DNA from: Verrucomicrobiota bacterium
GTDB lineage: Bacteria > Verrucomicrobiota > Verrucomicrobiia > Opitutales > Coraliomargaritaceae
Assembly: GCA_027620575.1 (NCBI GenBank)
Contig: JAQCDT010000096.1
Location: 1 to 5,060, forward strand
Direction of reading: 5' to 3'
DNA length: 5,060 bases
Numbering within the stretch: the first letter of the stretch is position 1; each line of letters opens with the position of its first letter. Below, piece by piece: positions 1 through 5,060 of this stretch. The translations under genes were made by a program, and so were the position numbers. A model generated the notes under the pieces. That model made no database searches. It had not been told where the DNA came from and saw only the letters and a list, made by a program, of their open reading frames with translations.

Positions 1-45
1 AATTGTTTGATCCTTACCCACAAAGATAAAGAAGTGGATGATAAG

Positions 46-294
46 ATGAGCGTAAATTCTTGGAGTCACATATTCAGTCATCGCACAATCACAATTATAG
101 CAGTCCTGGCTTGCATCTACTGCTTGGTAGCCAATCAAGGTATTTTGAATCCGTATTTTGCAACAAGCTTAATATGTACACTACTACATATTAGCTCACA
201 TCACATTGATGAAGAGTCATTTAGATCGATAATAGAAAGCCTTTATGCACTTATTCCAACAGTGGCACTGAACTGCCATTGGCTCACCAATTGA
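46..294 (+). CDS. Small putative membrane protein, possibly 5'-truncated
   Basis: I do not recognise this protein. From the ATG at 46 it would be 82 residues, with a hydrophobic stretch at about residues 14-31 (TITIIAVLACIYCLVA) and a second weaker one at about 36-50. This suggests a small inner-membrane protein with a mixed, His/Glu-containing C-terminal part. The frame has no stop back to base 1, and a TTG at 7 is also in frame, so the visible part could be the C-terminus of a longer protein that begins outside the window. I chose ATG 46 because it is the first ATG in frame and a purine-rich GAAGTGG lies a few bases upstream. About 97 open codons in AT-rich DNA is longer than expected by chance, which supports coding, but no family motif is visible. 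It converges on the LolA-like gene, whose stop is at 325, leaving only 30 bases between them. Confidence 0.4.
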   Translation: MSVNSWSHIFSHRTITIIAVLACIYCLVANQGILNPYFATSLICTLLHISSHHIDEESFRSIIESLYALIPTVALNCHWLTN

Positions 295-324
295 TCAAGA
301 AAAGCAGGCTAAAAAGCGCCGTAT

Positions 325-1104
325 TTAATTTGAATTTATATCAAACAAGCTGTCATAGAGCCCATAATTAACATTAAAATCATCAATGAAAGTGGTGAAA
401 TTTCGCTTCCCATCAACAAATTTGTCCATTCGGCTAGCAACAAGAATACCCTGCATATTTTTAAAATTGCGGAAATAAACTTCTTCCAATGCCTCTTTGC
501 CTTCAATATTAATGAACCGATCAAACTTAACTTCTTGGAAGTTTTCCGCACTTAACCATATATTGCTATAGGGATATTCGCTGCGCTCATCGACTGTTAA
601 CAAAATACATTTTTCTCCCTCAATATATTGATAGCCCTCAACGGTTAAATATTGCTTATTTTCTTCAAGCACTAAAAGAAAAGGCCCTTCTAGCCTTGAT
701 TCAAACTTGATTGAATCAAGTGCATCACCTTGGAGATTTTCCCTGTATACCTCTCTACCTCCATGTGAAAATATCTGAATTGCATTTTCACCATCATAAA
801 TCACTTCTAACTGAACAACCTTTTGGGCTAACTTAGTTTCATAAAATGAACGATATTTATTCGGTCTTTTTTTATAAATGCGAAAGCCTCTTTCAATAGT
901 TTCATCCTCTGAATAATATAGAATACGTCCACTGGCATACACGGATTTTAATTTATTCAAAGTGTACTGTCCATCACTCCCTTCAAAATGCAAACGTTTA
1001 AGCTCATCTATTGAAGGGAGCTCATTATTTTCAGCAGCCATTAGCAGTGAAACACAAGCAATAAAAACAAAAGCAAATGCAAATAGCTTATTTAATTGAT
1101 TCAT
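325..1104 (-). CDS. LolA-like periplasmic protein (outer-membrane lipoprotein-sorting family)
   Basis: This is a secreted protein of 259 residues. Residues 1-24 form a signal peptide: Lys at 6, a hydrophobic core rich in F/A/V/L, and a probable signal-peptidase I site near Ala23-Ala24. Cys17 lies inside the hydrophobic core in a poor lipobox, so I do not call it a lipoprotein. The mature part has the beta-rich pattern of LolA/LolB-fold proteins: an early strand pair at about 52-64 (KSVYASGRILYY), the basic segment FRIYKKRPNKYR at 74-85, YDGENAIQIF at 103-112, an amphipathic segment ending in EGPFL at 139-143, GYQYIEGEKCILLTV at 157-171, and a strand with SAENFQEVKFDR at 185-196. In this family a curved sheet holds a lipid or lipoprotein acyl chain in the periplasm. 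Whether this member carries lipoproteins is inference; LolA-fold paralogues are common and mostly uncharacterised. It lies 65 bases downstream of coaC on the same strand, so co-transcription is possible. No Shine-Dalgarno site precedes the ATG; the upstream bases are AT-rich (TATTATTATACA). Confidence 0.72.
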   Translation of the reverse strand: MNQLNKLFAFAFVFIACVSLLMAAENNELPSIDELKRLHFEGSDGQYTLNKLKSVYASGRILYYSEDETIERGFRIYKKRPNKYRSFYETKLAQKVVQLEVIYDGENAIQIFSHGGREVYRENLQGDALDSIKFESRLEGPFLLVLEENKQYLTVEGYQYIEGEKCILLTVDERSEYPYSNIWLSAENFQEVKFDRFINIEGKEALEEVYFRNFKNMQGILVASRMDKFVDGKRNFTTFIDDFNVNYGLYDSLFDINSN

Positions 1105-1169
1105 TGTATAATAATAGGGGTAATTGTGTTTAGTAGGAAATAAATAACCTTAATAAATTTTTTTTATGT

Positions 1170-1727
1170 TTAAAGCAAATCTTTAACTTTTTCGAGAATT
1201 GTTTCAACATTAGCTAATTTACCGATTCCCTCATAGCCACATGCAAGAAGTCCCACTTCAGGCTCAACAAAATGATAATTTCGTTCACGTAAGATTTGGA
1301 TATTCGCCTGTGTTGCTGGATGATCATACATTTTCCCATTCATTGCAGGCGCAAGCAAGACCGGTGCTTTAGTAGCCAAATGAACTGTGGACAGTAAATC
1401 TGGAGCTAAACCTTGAGCAAATAGAGCGATACAATTGGCACTTGCTGGTGCCACTAAAAATAAATCCGCAGAATCGGCGATTTGAATATGGTTCGGGTGA
1501 TTGTGTTCGGATTCATACCAAAGGTCGGTTAACGCAGGGTTTTTAGATAAGATTTGAAGCGTGAGCGGTTGGATAAAACGACACGCTGATTCCGTTAAAA
1601 TAGGATATACCTTTGCACCAGCCTCCATTAAACGTGAACATAAATCAGCAGATTTATATGCAGCAATAGAGCCCGTAATCCCTAGGACTATGGTCCGATC
1701 TTTAAGATTTAATTTTTCAACAGACAC
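1170..1727 (-). CDS. coaC: Phosphopantothenoylcysteine decarboxylase, stand-alone CoaC flavoprotein
   Basis: This FMN enzyme oxidatively decarboxylates 4'-phosphopantothenoylcysteine to 4'-phosphopantetheine in cytosolic CoA synthesis. At 185 residues it covers only the CoaC half of the usual bacterial CoaBC (Dfp) fusion of about 400 residues. Visible motifs, in order: FMN loop GITGSIAAYK (16-25), TESACRFI (45-52), the catalytic histidine His80 in NHIQIADSADL, the FMN/substrate segment APASAN with the following GLAPDLLS (93-113), the PAMNGKMYDHPA signature (127-138) with the substrate-binding Asn130, and the flexible lid GLLACGYEGIGKLA (159-172) with the redox cysteine Cys163. The family usually has Arg in the GxGR part of the lid; here it is Lys170. 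The start is GTG at 1727; it is the only standard start codon in this frame after the upstream stop, and no Shine-Dalgarno site is evident. No CoaB (ligase) domain follows; the next gene is the LolA-like one, so CoaB must be encoded elsewhere. It is divergent from leuA. Confidence 0.93.
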   Translation of the reverse strand: MSVEKLNLKDRTIVLGITGSIAAYKSADLCSRLMEAGAKVYPILTESACRFIQPLTLQILSKNPALTDLWYESEHNHPNHIQIADSADLFLVAPASANCIALFAQGLAPDLLSTVHLATKAPVLLAPAMNGKMYDHPATQANIQILRERNYHFVEPEVGLLACGYEGIGKLANVETILEKVKDLL

Positions 1728-1745
1728 AATCAGTAAAATTCTAAT

Positions 1746-1775
1746 TTGATTTATATAAGAAAACTCTATTAAGAT
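1746..1775 (+). promoter_or_regulatory. Candidate sigma70-type promoter for leuA-dapF
   Basis: TTGATT at 1746-1751 and TAAGAT at 1770-1775 are separated by 18 bases, each matching four of six consensus positions. Transcription would start near 1782, about 37 bases before the leuA ATG. That leader is too short for a leucine-codon attenuator or a T-box, and I see neither. AT-rich DNA gives such matches easily, so this is tentative. Confidence 0.27.
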
Positions 1776-1795
1776 AACTATTTAACAACTATCAA
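1766..1795 (-). promoter_or_regulatory. Candidate sigma70-type promoter for coaC
   Basis: Read on the minus strand, TTGATA (1795-1790) and TAATAG (1771-1766) are 18 bases apart. Transcription would begin near 1759, about 32 bases before the coaC GTG. Its -10 box overlaps the candidate -10 of the oppositely directed leuA promoter. The matches are modest and the region is AT-rich, so confidence is low. Confidence 0.2.
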
Positions 1796-1818
1796 ACCAA
1801 TTTATTGCAGAAAAGACT

Positions 1819-3495
1819 ATGCAAAAAGGAACGATATCTAAATATCCAAAAGCAAAAAAAATTCCCTTAAAGAATCGGACATGGCCCGATAATGAGCATA
1901 CTTGTGCACCTATTTGGGCTAGTGTTGATTTACGAGATGGCAATCAGGCGCTCGCTATACCTATGAATATTGAAGAGAAGTTGAAATTTTTTGACTGCTT
2001 GGTAGCGACTGGCTTTAAGGAAATAGAGGTTGGCTTTCCTTCGGCAAGTGACACTGAATATAATTTTATTCGAAGATTAATCGAAGAAAAGAGGATTCCT
2101 GAAGATGTTACGATACAAGTACTCGTTCAGGCCCGAGAGCACCTAATTAAAAAAACTTTTGAAAGCTTAGAGGGTGCACATTCCGCAATCATTCATTTAT
2201 ATAATTCGACCTCCCCACTTCAGAGAAAAGTTACTTTCAATAAATCTAAAGAAGAAATTAAAGCGATTGCTGTCGAAGGGACTCGCTTAGTCAAATCACT
2301 CAGTGAACAATGCGATATAGAGCATATTCGTTTTGAATATTCACCTGAAAGTTTTTCTGATACAGAAGTAGAATATGCCTTGGAAGTATGCCAAGCGGTC
2401 ATGGATGTATGGAAACCAACTAAAGAAAATCCGATCATCCTTAACTTGCCAGCAACCGTTGAAATTTCGACTCCAAATGTTTATGCGGATCAAATCGAAT
2501 GGTTTTGCACACATTTGGAAAATCGAGAATCCGCAATTATCAGTCTTCACACGCATAACGATCGTGGAACAGGAATTGCGGCTACTGAATTGGGCTTATT
2601 AGCGGGCGCAGATCGTGTAGAAGGAACACTTTTCGGCAACGGTGAACGCACGGGAAATTTGGATATCGTTACAGTTGCTCTCAATTTGTATTCTCAAGGC
2701 ATTGATCCCAAACTAGACCTCAGTGATTTAGCTTCGCTCAGAAAGCTATACGAAGAGGTGACACGAATGCAAGTACCTGAAAGGCATCCTTATTCGGGTG
2801 ACCTTGTTTTTACTGCATTTTCTGGTTCACACCAAGATGCAATTAAAAAAGGAATGGATTTGCGGAACAAGCAACCTCAAGACCATACACTATGGGAAGT
2901 GCCTTACCTACTCATCGACCCGAATGATATCGGAAGAAATTATGAAGCGATTATTCGGATCAATAGCCAAAGTGGCAAAGGTGGCGTGGCCTATCTATTG
3001 AATCATGACTATGGCTTAGACCTACCAAAAGCTATGCACCCTGAAGTAGGCGATGCTATTAATAGTGTTGCCGACAAAGCCAGTCGTGAGTTATCCACTG
3101 AAGAAATTTATCATCAATTTAAAGAGTCTTTTGTTAATCTTGAAGCACCTTTGAAATTACTTTCGATTGATCGAACTTTTAATGACGCTGATGATAGCTT
3201 AATCCTCAAAGCTGAAATAGAAAAAGCAGGCGAACAATATTCGATACAAGGTACAGGCAACGGCCCTATCAGTGCTTTTGTCAATGCCCTTGATGAAAAT
3301 GGCTGGAAAGATTTCACTTTGAATGATTACCGACAGCATTCAATTGGTAGTGGATCAAAAACTGAAGCAGCTGCCTATGTCCAAATTATCGGCTCGCAAG
3401 GCACGCAAGTATATGGCTGCGGAATTGACCCTAATATTGAAAAAGCAGGACTTAAGGCATTACTCAGTGCTTATAATCGATTACATACAGATTAA
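1819..3495 (+). CDS. leuA: 2-isopropylmalate synthase, type 2
   Basis: This enzyme condenses acetyl-CoA with 2-ketoisovalerate to 2-isopropylmalate, the committed step of leucine synthesis, in the cytosol. The 558-residue length and motifs fit the type-2 (Mycobacterium/yeast-like) LeuA class rather than the E. coli-type class. The TIM-barrel catalytic domain spans about 30-310: DLRDGNQA at 37-44 gives the catalytic Arg39 and metal ligand Asp40, EIEVGFPSAS contributes to the barrel, RFEYSPESF starts at 171, HTHNDRG gives metal ligands His244 and His246, and GNGERTGN (273-280) ends with the metal ligand Asn280. A linker with ERHPYSGDLVFTAFSGSHQDAI and NSQSGKGGVAYLL follows, then a C-terminal LeuA dimer/regulatory domain at about 425-555 with GTGNGPISAFVNAL and SKTEAAAYVQI. 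Leucine feedback inhibition is usual for this domain and is inferred here. All key residues are present. The ATG at 1819 is the natural start, giving the short N-terminal extension seen in the class; there is no strong Shine-Dalgarno site, only AGAAAAG. The dapF-like gene follows after 19 bases, indicating an operon. Confidence 0.96.
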   Translation: MQKGTISKYPKAKKIPLKNRTWPDNEHTCAPIWASVDLRDGNQALAIPMNIEEKLKFFDCLVATGFKEIEVGFPSASDTEYNFIRRLIEEKRIPEDVTIQVLVQAREHLIKKTFESLEGAHSAIIHLYNSTSPLQRKVTFNKSKEEIKAIAVEGTRLVKSLSEQCDIEHIRFEYSPESFSDTEVEYALEVCQAVMDVWKPTKENPIILNLPATVEISTPNVYADQIEWFCTHLENRESAIISLHTHNDRGTGIAATELGLLAGADRVEGTLFGNGERTGNLDIVTVALNLYSQGIDPKLDLSDLASLRKLYEEVTRMQVPERHPYSGDLVFTAFSGSHQDAIKKGMDLRNKQPQDHTLWEVPYLLIDPNDIGRNYEAIIRINSQSGKGGVAYLLNHDYGLDLPKAMHPEVGDAINSVADKASRELSTEEIYHQFKESFVNLEAPLKLLSIDRTFNDADDSLILKAEIEKAGEQYSIQGTGNGPISAFVNALDENGWKDFTLNDYRQHSIGSGSKTEAAAYVQIIGSQGTQVYGCGIDPNIEKAGLKALLSAYNRLHTD

Positions 3496-3514
3496 ACTTT
3501 AAATCACATCTTTT

Positions 3515-4312
3515 ATGAAATTTTACAAATACCATGCTTTGGGCAATGACTACTTAGTCCTCAATCCACAGGACTGCCCAAAATCTTTAGATGAGGATGC
3601 GATCATTCGCATATGCCATAGGAATTTTGGTCTTGGCTCCGATGGTATTCTCTATGGACCTCTTCCAAGCAAAGAAGCGGACTGTGCTTTGAAAATCTTT
3701 AATCCAGACGGTTCTGAAGCGGAAAAAAGCGGCAATGGACTGCGAATATTTGCTCGCTATTTACACGACCATCAACTGATTCAAACAAACCCATTTAAAG
3801 TTCTGACTTTAGGTGGAGAAGTAACGATTGATATCAAAGATCCAGCTTCAGCGATTACAGTTGATATGGGCTCTGTTCGTTTTGCCGATGATGCAAAATT
3901 GCATATCAATGGAACAGACTACCTCTGCCATATTGCCGATATTGGGAATCCACATTGTGTCATCCCTTTAGATTCAATTTCACCTGAATTAACCCATAAA
4001 GATGGCCCTGCCTTAGAAACACATCCACATTTCCCTAACAGAACCAATGTTCAGTTTTTAAAAGTGATCGATAGAAATAATATTCAAATTGAAATCTGGG
4101 AACGAGGTGCAGGTTACACACTTGCCTCGGGGTCTAGTAGTAGTGCTGCCGCTGCTGTTGCCCATAAACTTGGGCATTGCGACGATCAAATTACCGTGCA
4201 TATGCCAGGTGGTGTGATTCAAATTGAAATTGGTGCGCATTACGCAATTAGAATGACGGGGCCGACTACTCGGGTTGGCACCTATGAACTCGACCTTGAA
4301 GCATTGAAATAA
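3515..4312 (+). CDS. dapF: Diaminopimelate epimerase-family protein with both catalytic Cys replaced by Ser
   Basis: The overall fold and length (265 residues, family about 270-280) are those of DapF, which interconverts LL- and meso-diaminopimelate for lysine and peptidoglycan using a Cys/Cys acid-base pair. Conserved family motifs are HALGNDY (7-13), FGLGSDG (38-44), FNPDGSEAE (62-70), GNPHCV (144-149), RTNVQF (176-181), WERGAGYT (195-202) and MPGG (230-233). These supply most diaminopimelate contacts: Asn11, Asn63, Asn145, Asn178, Glu196 and Arg197. The first catalytic site, normally CGNG, reads SGNG with Ser72 (codon AGC, 3728-3730). The second, normally ACGTGA, reads ASGSSSSA with Ser205 (codon TCG, 4127-4129). 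The frame is intact and the two serine codons differ, so a sequencing error is unlikely. Classical epimerase activity is therefore doubtful; the gene symbol reflects family only. It could be a Ser-variant epimerase or racemase, another reaction on a related amino acid, or a non-catalytic paralogue. It lies 19 bases after leuA, probably in one transcript, and has no Shine-Dalgarno site before its ATG. Confidence 0.85.
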   Translation: MKFYKYHALGNDYLVLNPQDCPKSLDEDAIIRICHRNFGLGSDGILYGPLPSKEADCALKIFNPDGSEAEKSGNGLRIFARYLHDHQLIQTNPFKVLTLGGEVTIDIKDPASAITVDMGSVRFADDAKLHINGTDYLCHIADIGNPHCVIPLDSISPELTHKDGPALETHPHFPNRTNVQFLKVIDRNNIQIEIWERGAGYTLASGSSSSAAAAVAHKLGHCDDQITVHMPGGVIQIEIGAHYAIRMTGPTTRVGTYELDLEALK

Positions 4313-4343
4313 GACTGTTACTAGCTGCTTTAGCAAAACAGTC
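4313..4343 (+). terminator. Hairpin directly after the dapF-like stop, possible transcript end
   Basis: GACTGTT at 4313-4319 pairs perfectly with AACAGTC at 4337-4343. Inside the 17-base loop, GCT (4324-4326) can pair with AGC (4332-4334). The hairpin begins at the base after the stop codon, which suits an end-of-operon structure. No T-run follows (ATAAATTC), so it is not a textbook intrinsic terminator; it might instead protect the 3' end of the leuA-dapF mRNA. Confidence 0.35.
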
Positions 4344-4367
4344 ATAAATTCAGAAGATTGTACTTGG

Positions 4368-4489
4368 AGCCTTTGTTGATAAAGGACTTGCTGAATATAT
4401 ATTTTAGCTTTTGCCAAAAATTTATTTAGACACAAAAAATCCCCACCTGTGCCGTATTGTGGAAGTTCTTAGCCTTTGTTTGCTAAAGG
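4368..4489. repeat. Pair of look-alike hairpins sharing AGCCTTTGTT
   Basis: AGCCTTTGTT occurs at 4368-4377 and again at 4471-4480, 103 bases apart. Each copy begins a small hairpin: CCTTT (4370-4374) with AAAGG (4381-4385), loop of six, and CCTTT (4473-4477) with AAAGG (4485-4489), loop of seven. In addition TTTAGCAAA at 4329-4337 is the exact reverse complement of TTTGCTAAA at 4479-4487. The stems are short and could be chance in AT-rich DNA, or traces of a dispersed repeat. Confidence 0.4.
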
Positions 4490-4676
4490 GGGAATTCAAA
4501 AAATACCGTCTATCGTCCATCTCTGGCATGATATCAAGTATCCTAAGGCAACTCCCATAAAATTAAGAGTAAAGGACAGAACTTCGAAAATTCTCGAACA
4601 CCGCAGGGATATTTATTATTTTAATGAAAGCAGAAAGAAATCAACAAGAAATGCACAAAAGTTCTGTGGGCAGTGA

Positions 4677-4705
4677 TTGACATTTAGGATTAACTCAACT
4701 GAAAT
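4677..4705 (+). promoter_or_regulatory. Candidate promoter for the lipoprotein gene
   Basis: TTGACA at 4677-4682 matches the -35 consensus fully. After a 17-base spacer, TGAAAT at 4700-4705 matches four of six positions of the -10 consensus. Transcription would start at about 4711-4713, only a few bases before the ATG at 4716, predicting a nearly leaderless mRNA. That agrees with the missing Shine-Dalgarno site. Confidence 0.42.
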
Positions 4706-4715
4706 TAGTAAAACT

Positions 4716-5060
4716 ATGAGACTAATATACGCCCTAATTACTGCCATTCTTTTCTCAAGCTGTGCTTCCTTAAATACCAATAATGGGGTACAAAATCTTC
4801 AGATTAATTCCATAATTCCTAAATACATGGAGCACGAAGAATTTTTGAGTATCAAAGAATATCTTACAGGCAAAGAGACGACAAAAAATCGATTAATTAT
4901 ACGTTCAGTCGAGGGCCAAAGATCCGGCCTCTACCTAATTGTCACTCTAAATCAAAAAATATCTAAATTGCCTCTTGATACTTCCATAATTTGTGAAGTT
5001 TATATGCCTGGAAAACTTAATCCTGATGTCTTTGAATTTCCATTACCTAGAATCAATAAA
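4716..5060 (+). CDS. Putative lipoprotein of unknown function, 3' end outside window
   Basis: An open frame of 115 codons runs from ATG 4716 to the last base with no stop, so the gene continues beyond the window. The N-terminus is a lipoprotein signal: MRLIYALITAILFSSC, with Arg2, a hydrophobic core and a lipobox FSSC ending in Cys16. Position +2 is Ala, which in Gram-negatives favours the outer membrane. The lipobox has Phe rather than Leu at -3, an accepted variant. After a short polar linker (ASLNTNNG) comes a mixed region with a hydrophilic helix-like part (KYMEHEEFLSIKEYLTGKE), strand-like LIIRSVEGQRSGLYLIVTL at about 64-82, then TSIICEVYMPGKLNPDVFEFPLP. The RSGLYLIVTL followed by a polar-acidic FEFPLP resembles a beta-sandwich carrier or surface protein, but I cannot name a family. 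No Shine-Dalgarno site precedes the start. A consensus-like promoter lies directly upstream, so it is probably transcribed separately from leuA-dapF. Confidence 0.8.
   Translation, partial: MRLIYALITAILFSSCASLNTNNGVQNLQINSIIPKYMEHEEFLSIKEYLTGKETTKNRLIIRSVEGQRSGLYLIVTLNQKISKLPLDTSIICEVYMPGKLNPDVFEFPLPRINK

Larger units (their letters stand above)
4313..4715. other. Non-coding spacer with small hairpins, no convincing gene
   Basis: About 400 bases separate the dapF-like stop from the lipoprotein start. I see no tRNA, rRNA or recognisable protein. It contains the 4313-4343 hairpin, two look-alike hairpins (4370-4385 and 4473-4489), a C-rich and G-rich pair flanking 4440-4493 (TCCCC against GGGGA), and a promoter-like sequence at its right end. 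A 66-codon frame starting with TTG at 4476 runs to 4676 but begins inside a hairpin, lacks a ribosome binding site and resembles no family I know. The spacer could be a remnant of a lost gene or of a small mobile repeat. Confidence 0.5.

Noticed and set aside
295..324. GGC/GCC hairpin between the left frame and the LolA-like gene as a bidirectional terminator
   Set aside because: The stem is only about three pairs, too weak to call.
1052..1056. Cys17 of the LolA-like protein as a lipobox cysteine
   Set aside because: It is preceded by F-I-A but followed by more hydrophobic core (VSLLMA), so a signal peptidase I site near Ala23-Ala24 fits better.
2220..2602. Open frames of about 70-75 codons on both strands inside leuA
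   Set aside because: LeuA catalytic motifs are read through this stretch in the main frame, so these are shadows.
3728..4129. Idea that the missing cysteines of the dapF-like gene are sequencing errors or decay
   Set aside because: The frame is intact, flanking motifs are perfect, and the two serines use different codons (AGC and TCG); TCG would need two changes from either Cys codon.
4058..4435. 125-codon minus-strand frame over the end of the dapF-like gene
   Set aside because: It is antisense to a gene with clear DapF motifs, and its translation has no domain-like pattern.
4476..4676. 66-codon plus-strand frame beginning with TTG in the spacer
   Set aside because: It starts inside a hairpin, has a stop just upstream (4470-4472), no ribosome binding site, a Lys/Arg-rich composition typical of AT-rich non-coding DNA, and no recognisable family.
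1..5060. CRISPR array, phage, transposase, toxin-antitoxin or defence system
   Set aside because: No regular repeat-spacer pattern, no integrase or transposase motif, and all confident genes are metabolic or envelope genes.

Overview
The window is an AT-rich bacterial chromosomal segment with ordinary housekeeping genes packed on both strands. Several things point to a Gram-negative bacterium, most likely Verrucomicrobiota (Opitutae/Puniceicoccales-like): a LolA-like periplasmic protein, a Cys-ending lipoprotein signal, a stand-alone CoaC, a type-2 LeuA, and start codons without clear Shine-Dalgarno sites. This placement is inference from protein style, not from a marker gene.

Layout, left to right. 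(1) Positions 1-294 hold a small plus-strand membrane-protein-like frame that is open to the left edge, so it may be partial. (2) Positions 1727 down to 325 on the minus strand hold coaC (phosphopantothenoylcysteine decarboxylase, GTG start), then a gene for a secreted LolA-like protein 65 bases downstream. (3) A 91-base divergent spacer, 1728-1818, separates this pair from the plus-strand genes. (4) Positions 1819-4312 hold leuA (type-2 2-isopropylmalate synthase) and, 19 bases later, a gene of the diaminopimelate epimerase (DapF) fold. (5) Positions 4313-4715 are about 400 bases without a convincing gene, carrying small hairpins and a 10-base direct repeat. (6) From 4716 a lipoprotein gene with a consensus-like -35 box just upstream runs off the right edge.

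The genes are mostly biosynthetic. LeuA commits 2-ketoisovalerate and acetyl-CoA to leucine, and CoaC makes 4'-phosphopantetheine for CoA, so the two divergent genes touch the same ketoisovalerate/CoA pool. DapF would normally make meso-diaminopimelate for lysine and peptidoglycan.

The most notable observation is in that DapF-like protein. It keeps nearly every substrate-contact motif of the family, but both catalytic cysteines are serines (Ser72 and Ser205), and the GTG segment of the second active-site loop reads GSSSS. It is either an unusual epimerase, an enzyme with a different reaction, or a non-catalytic paralogue. It sits directly behind leuA.
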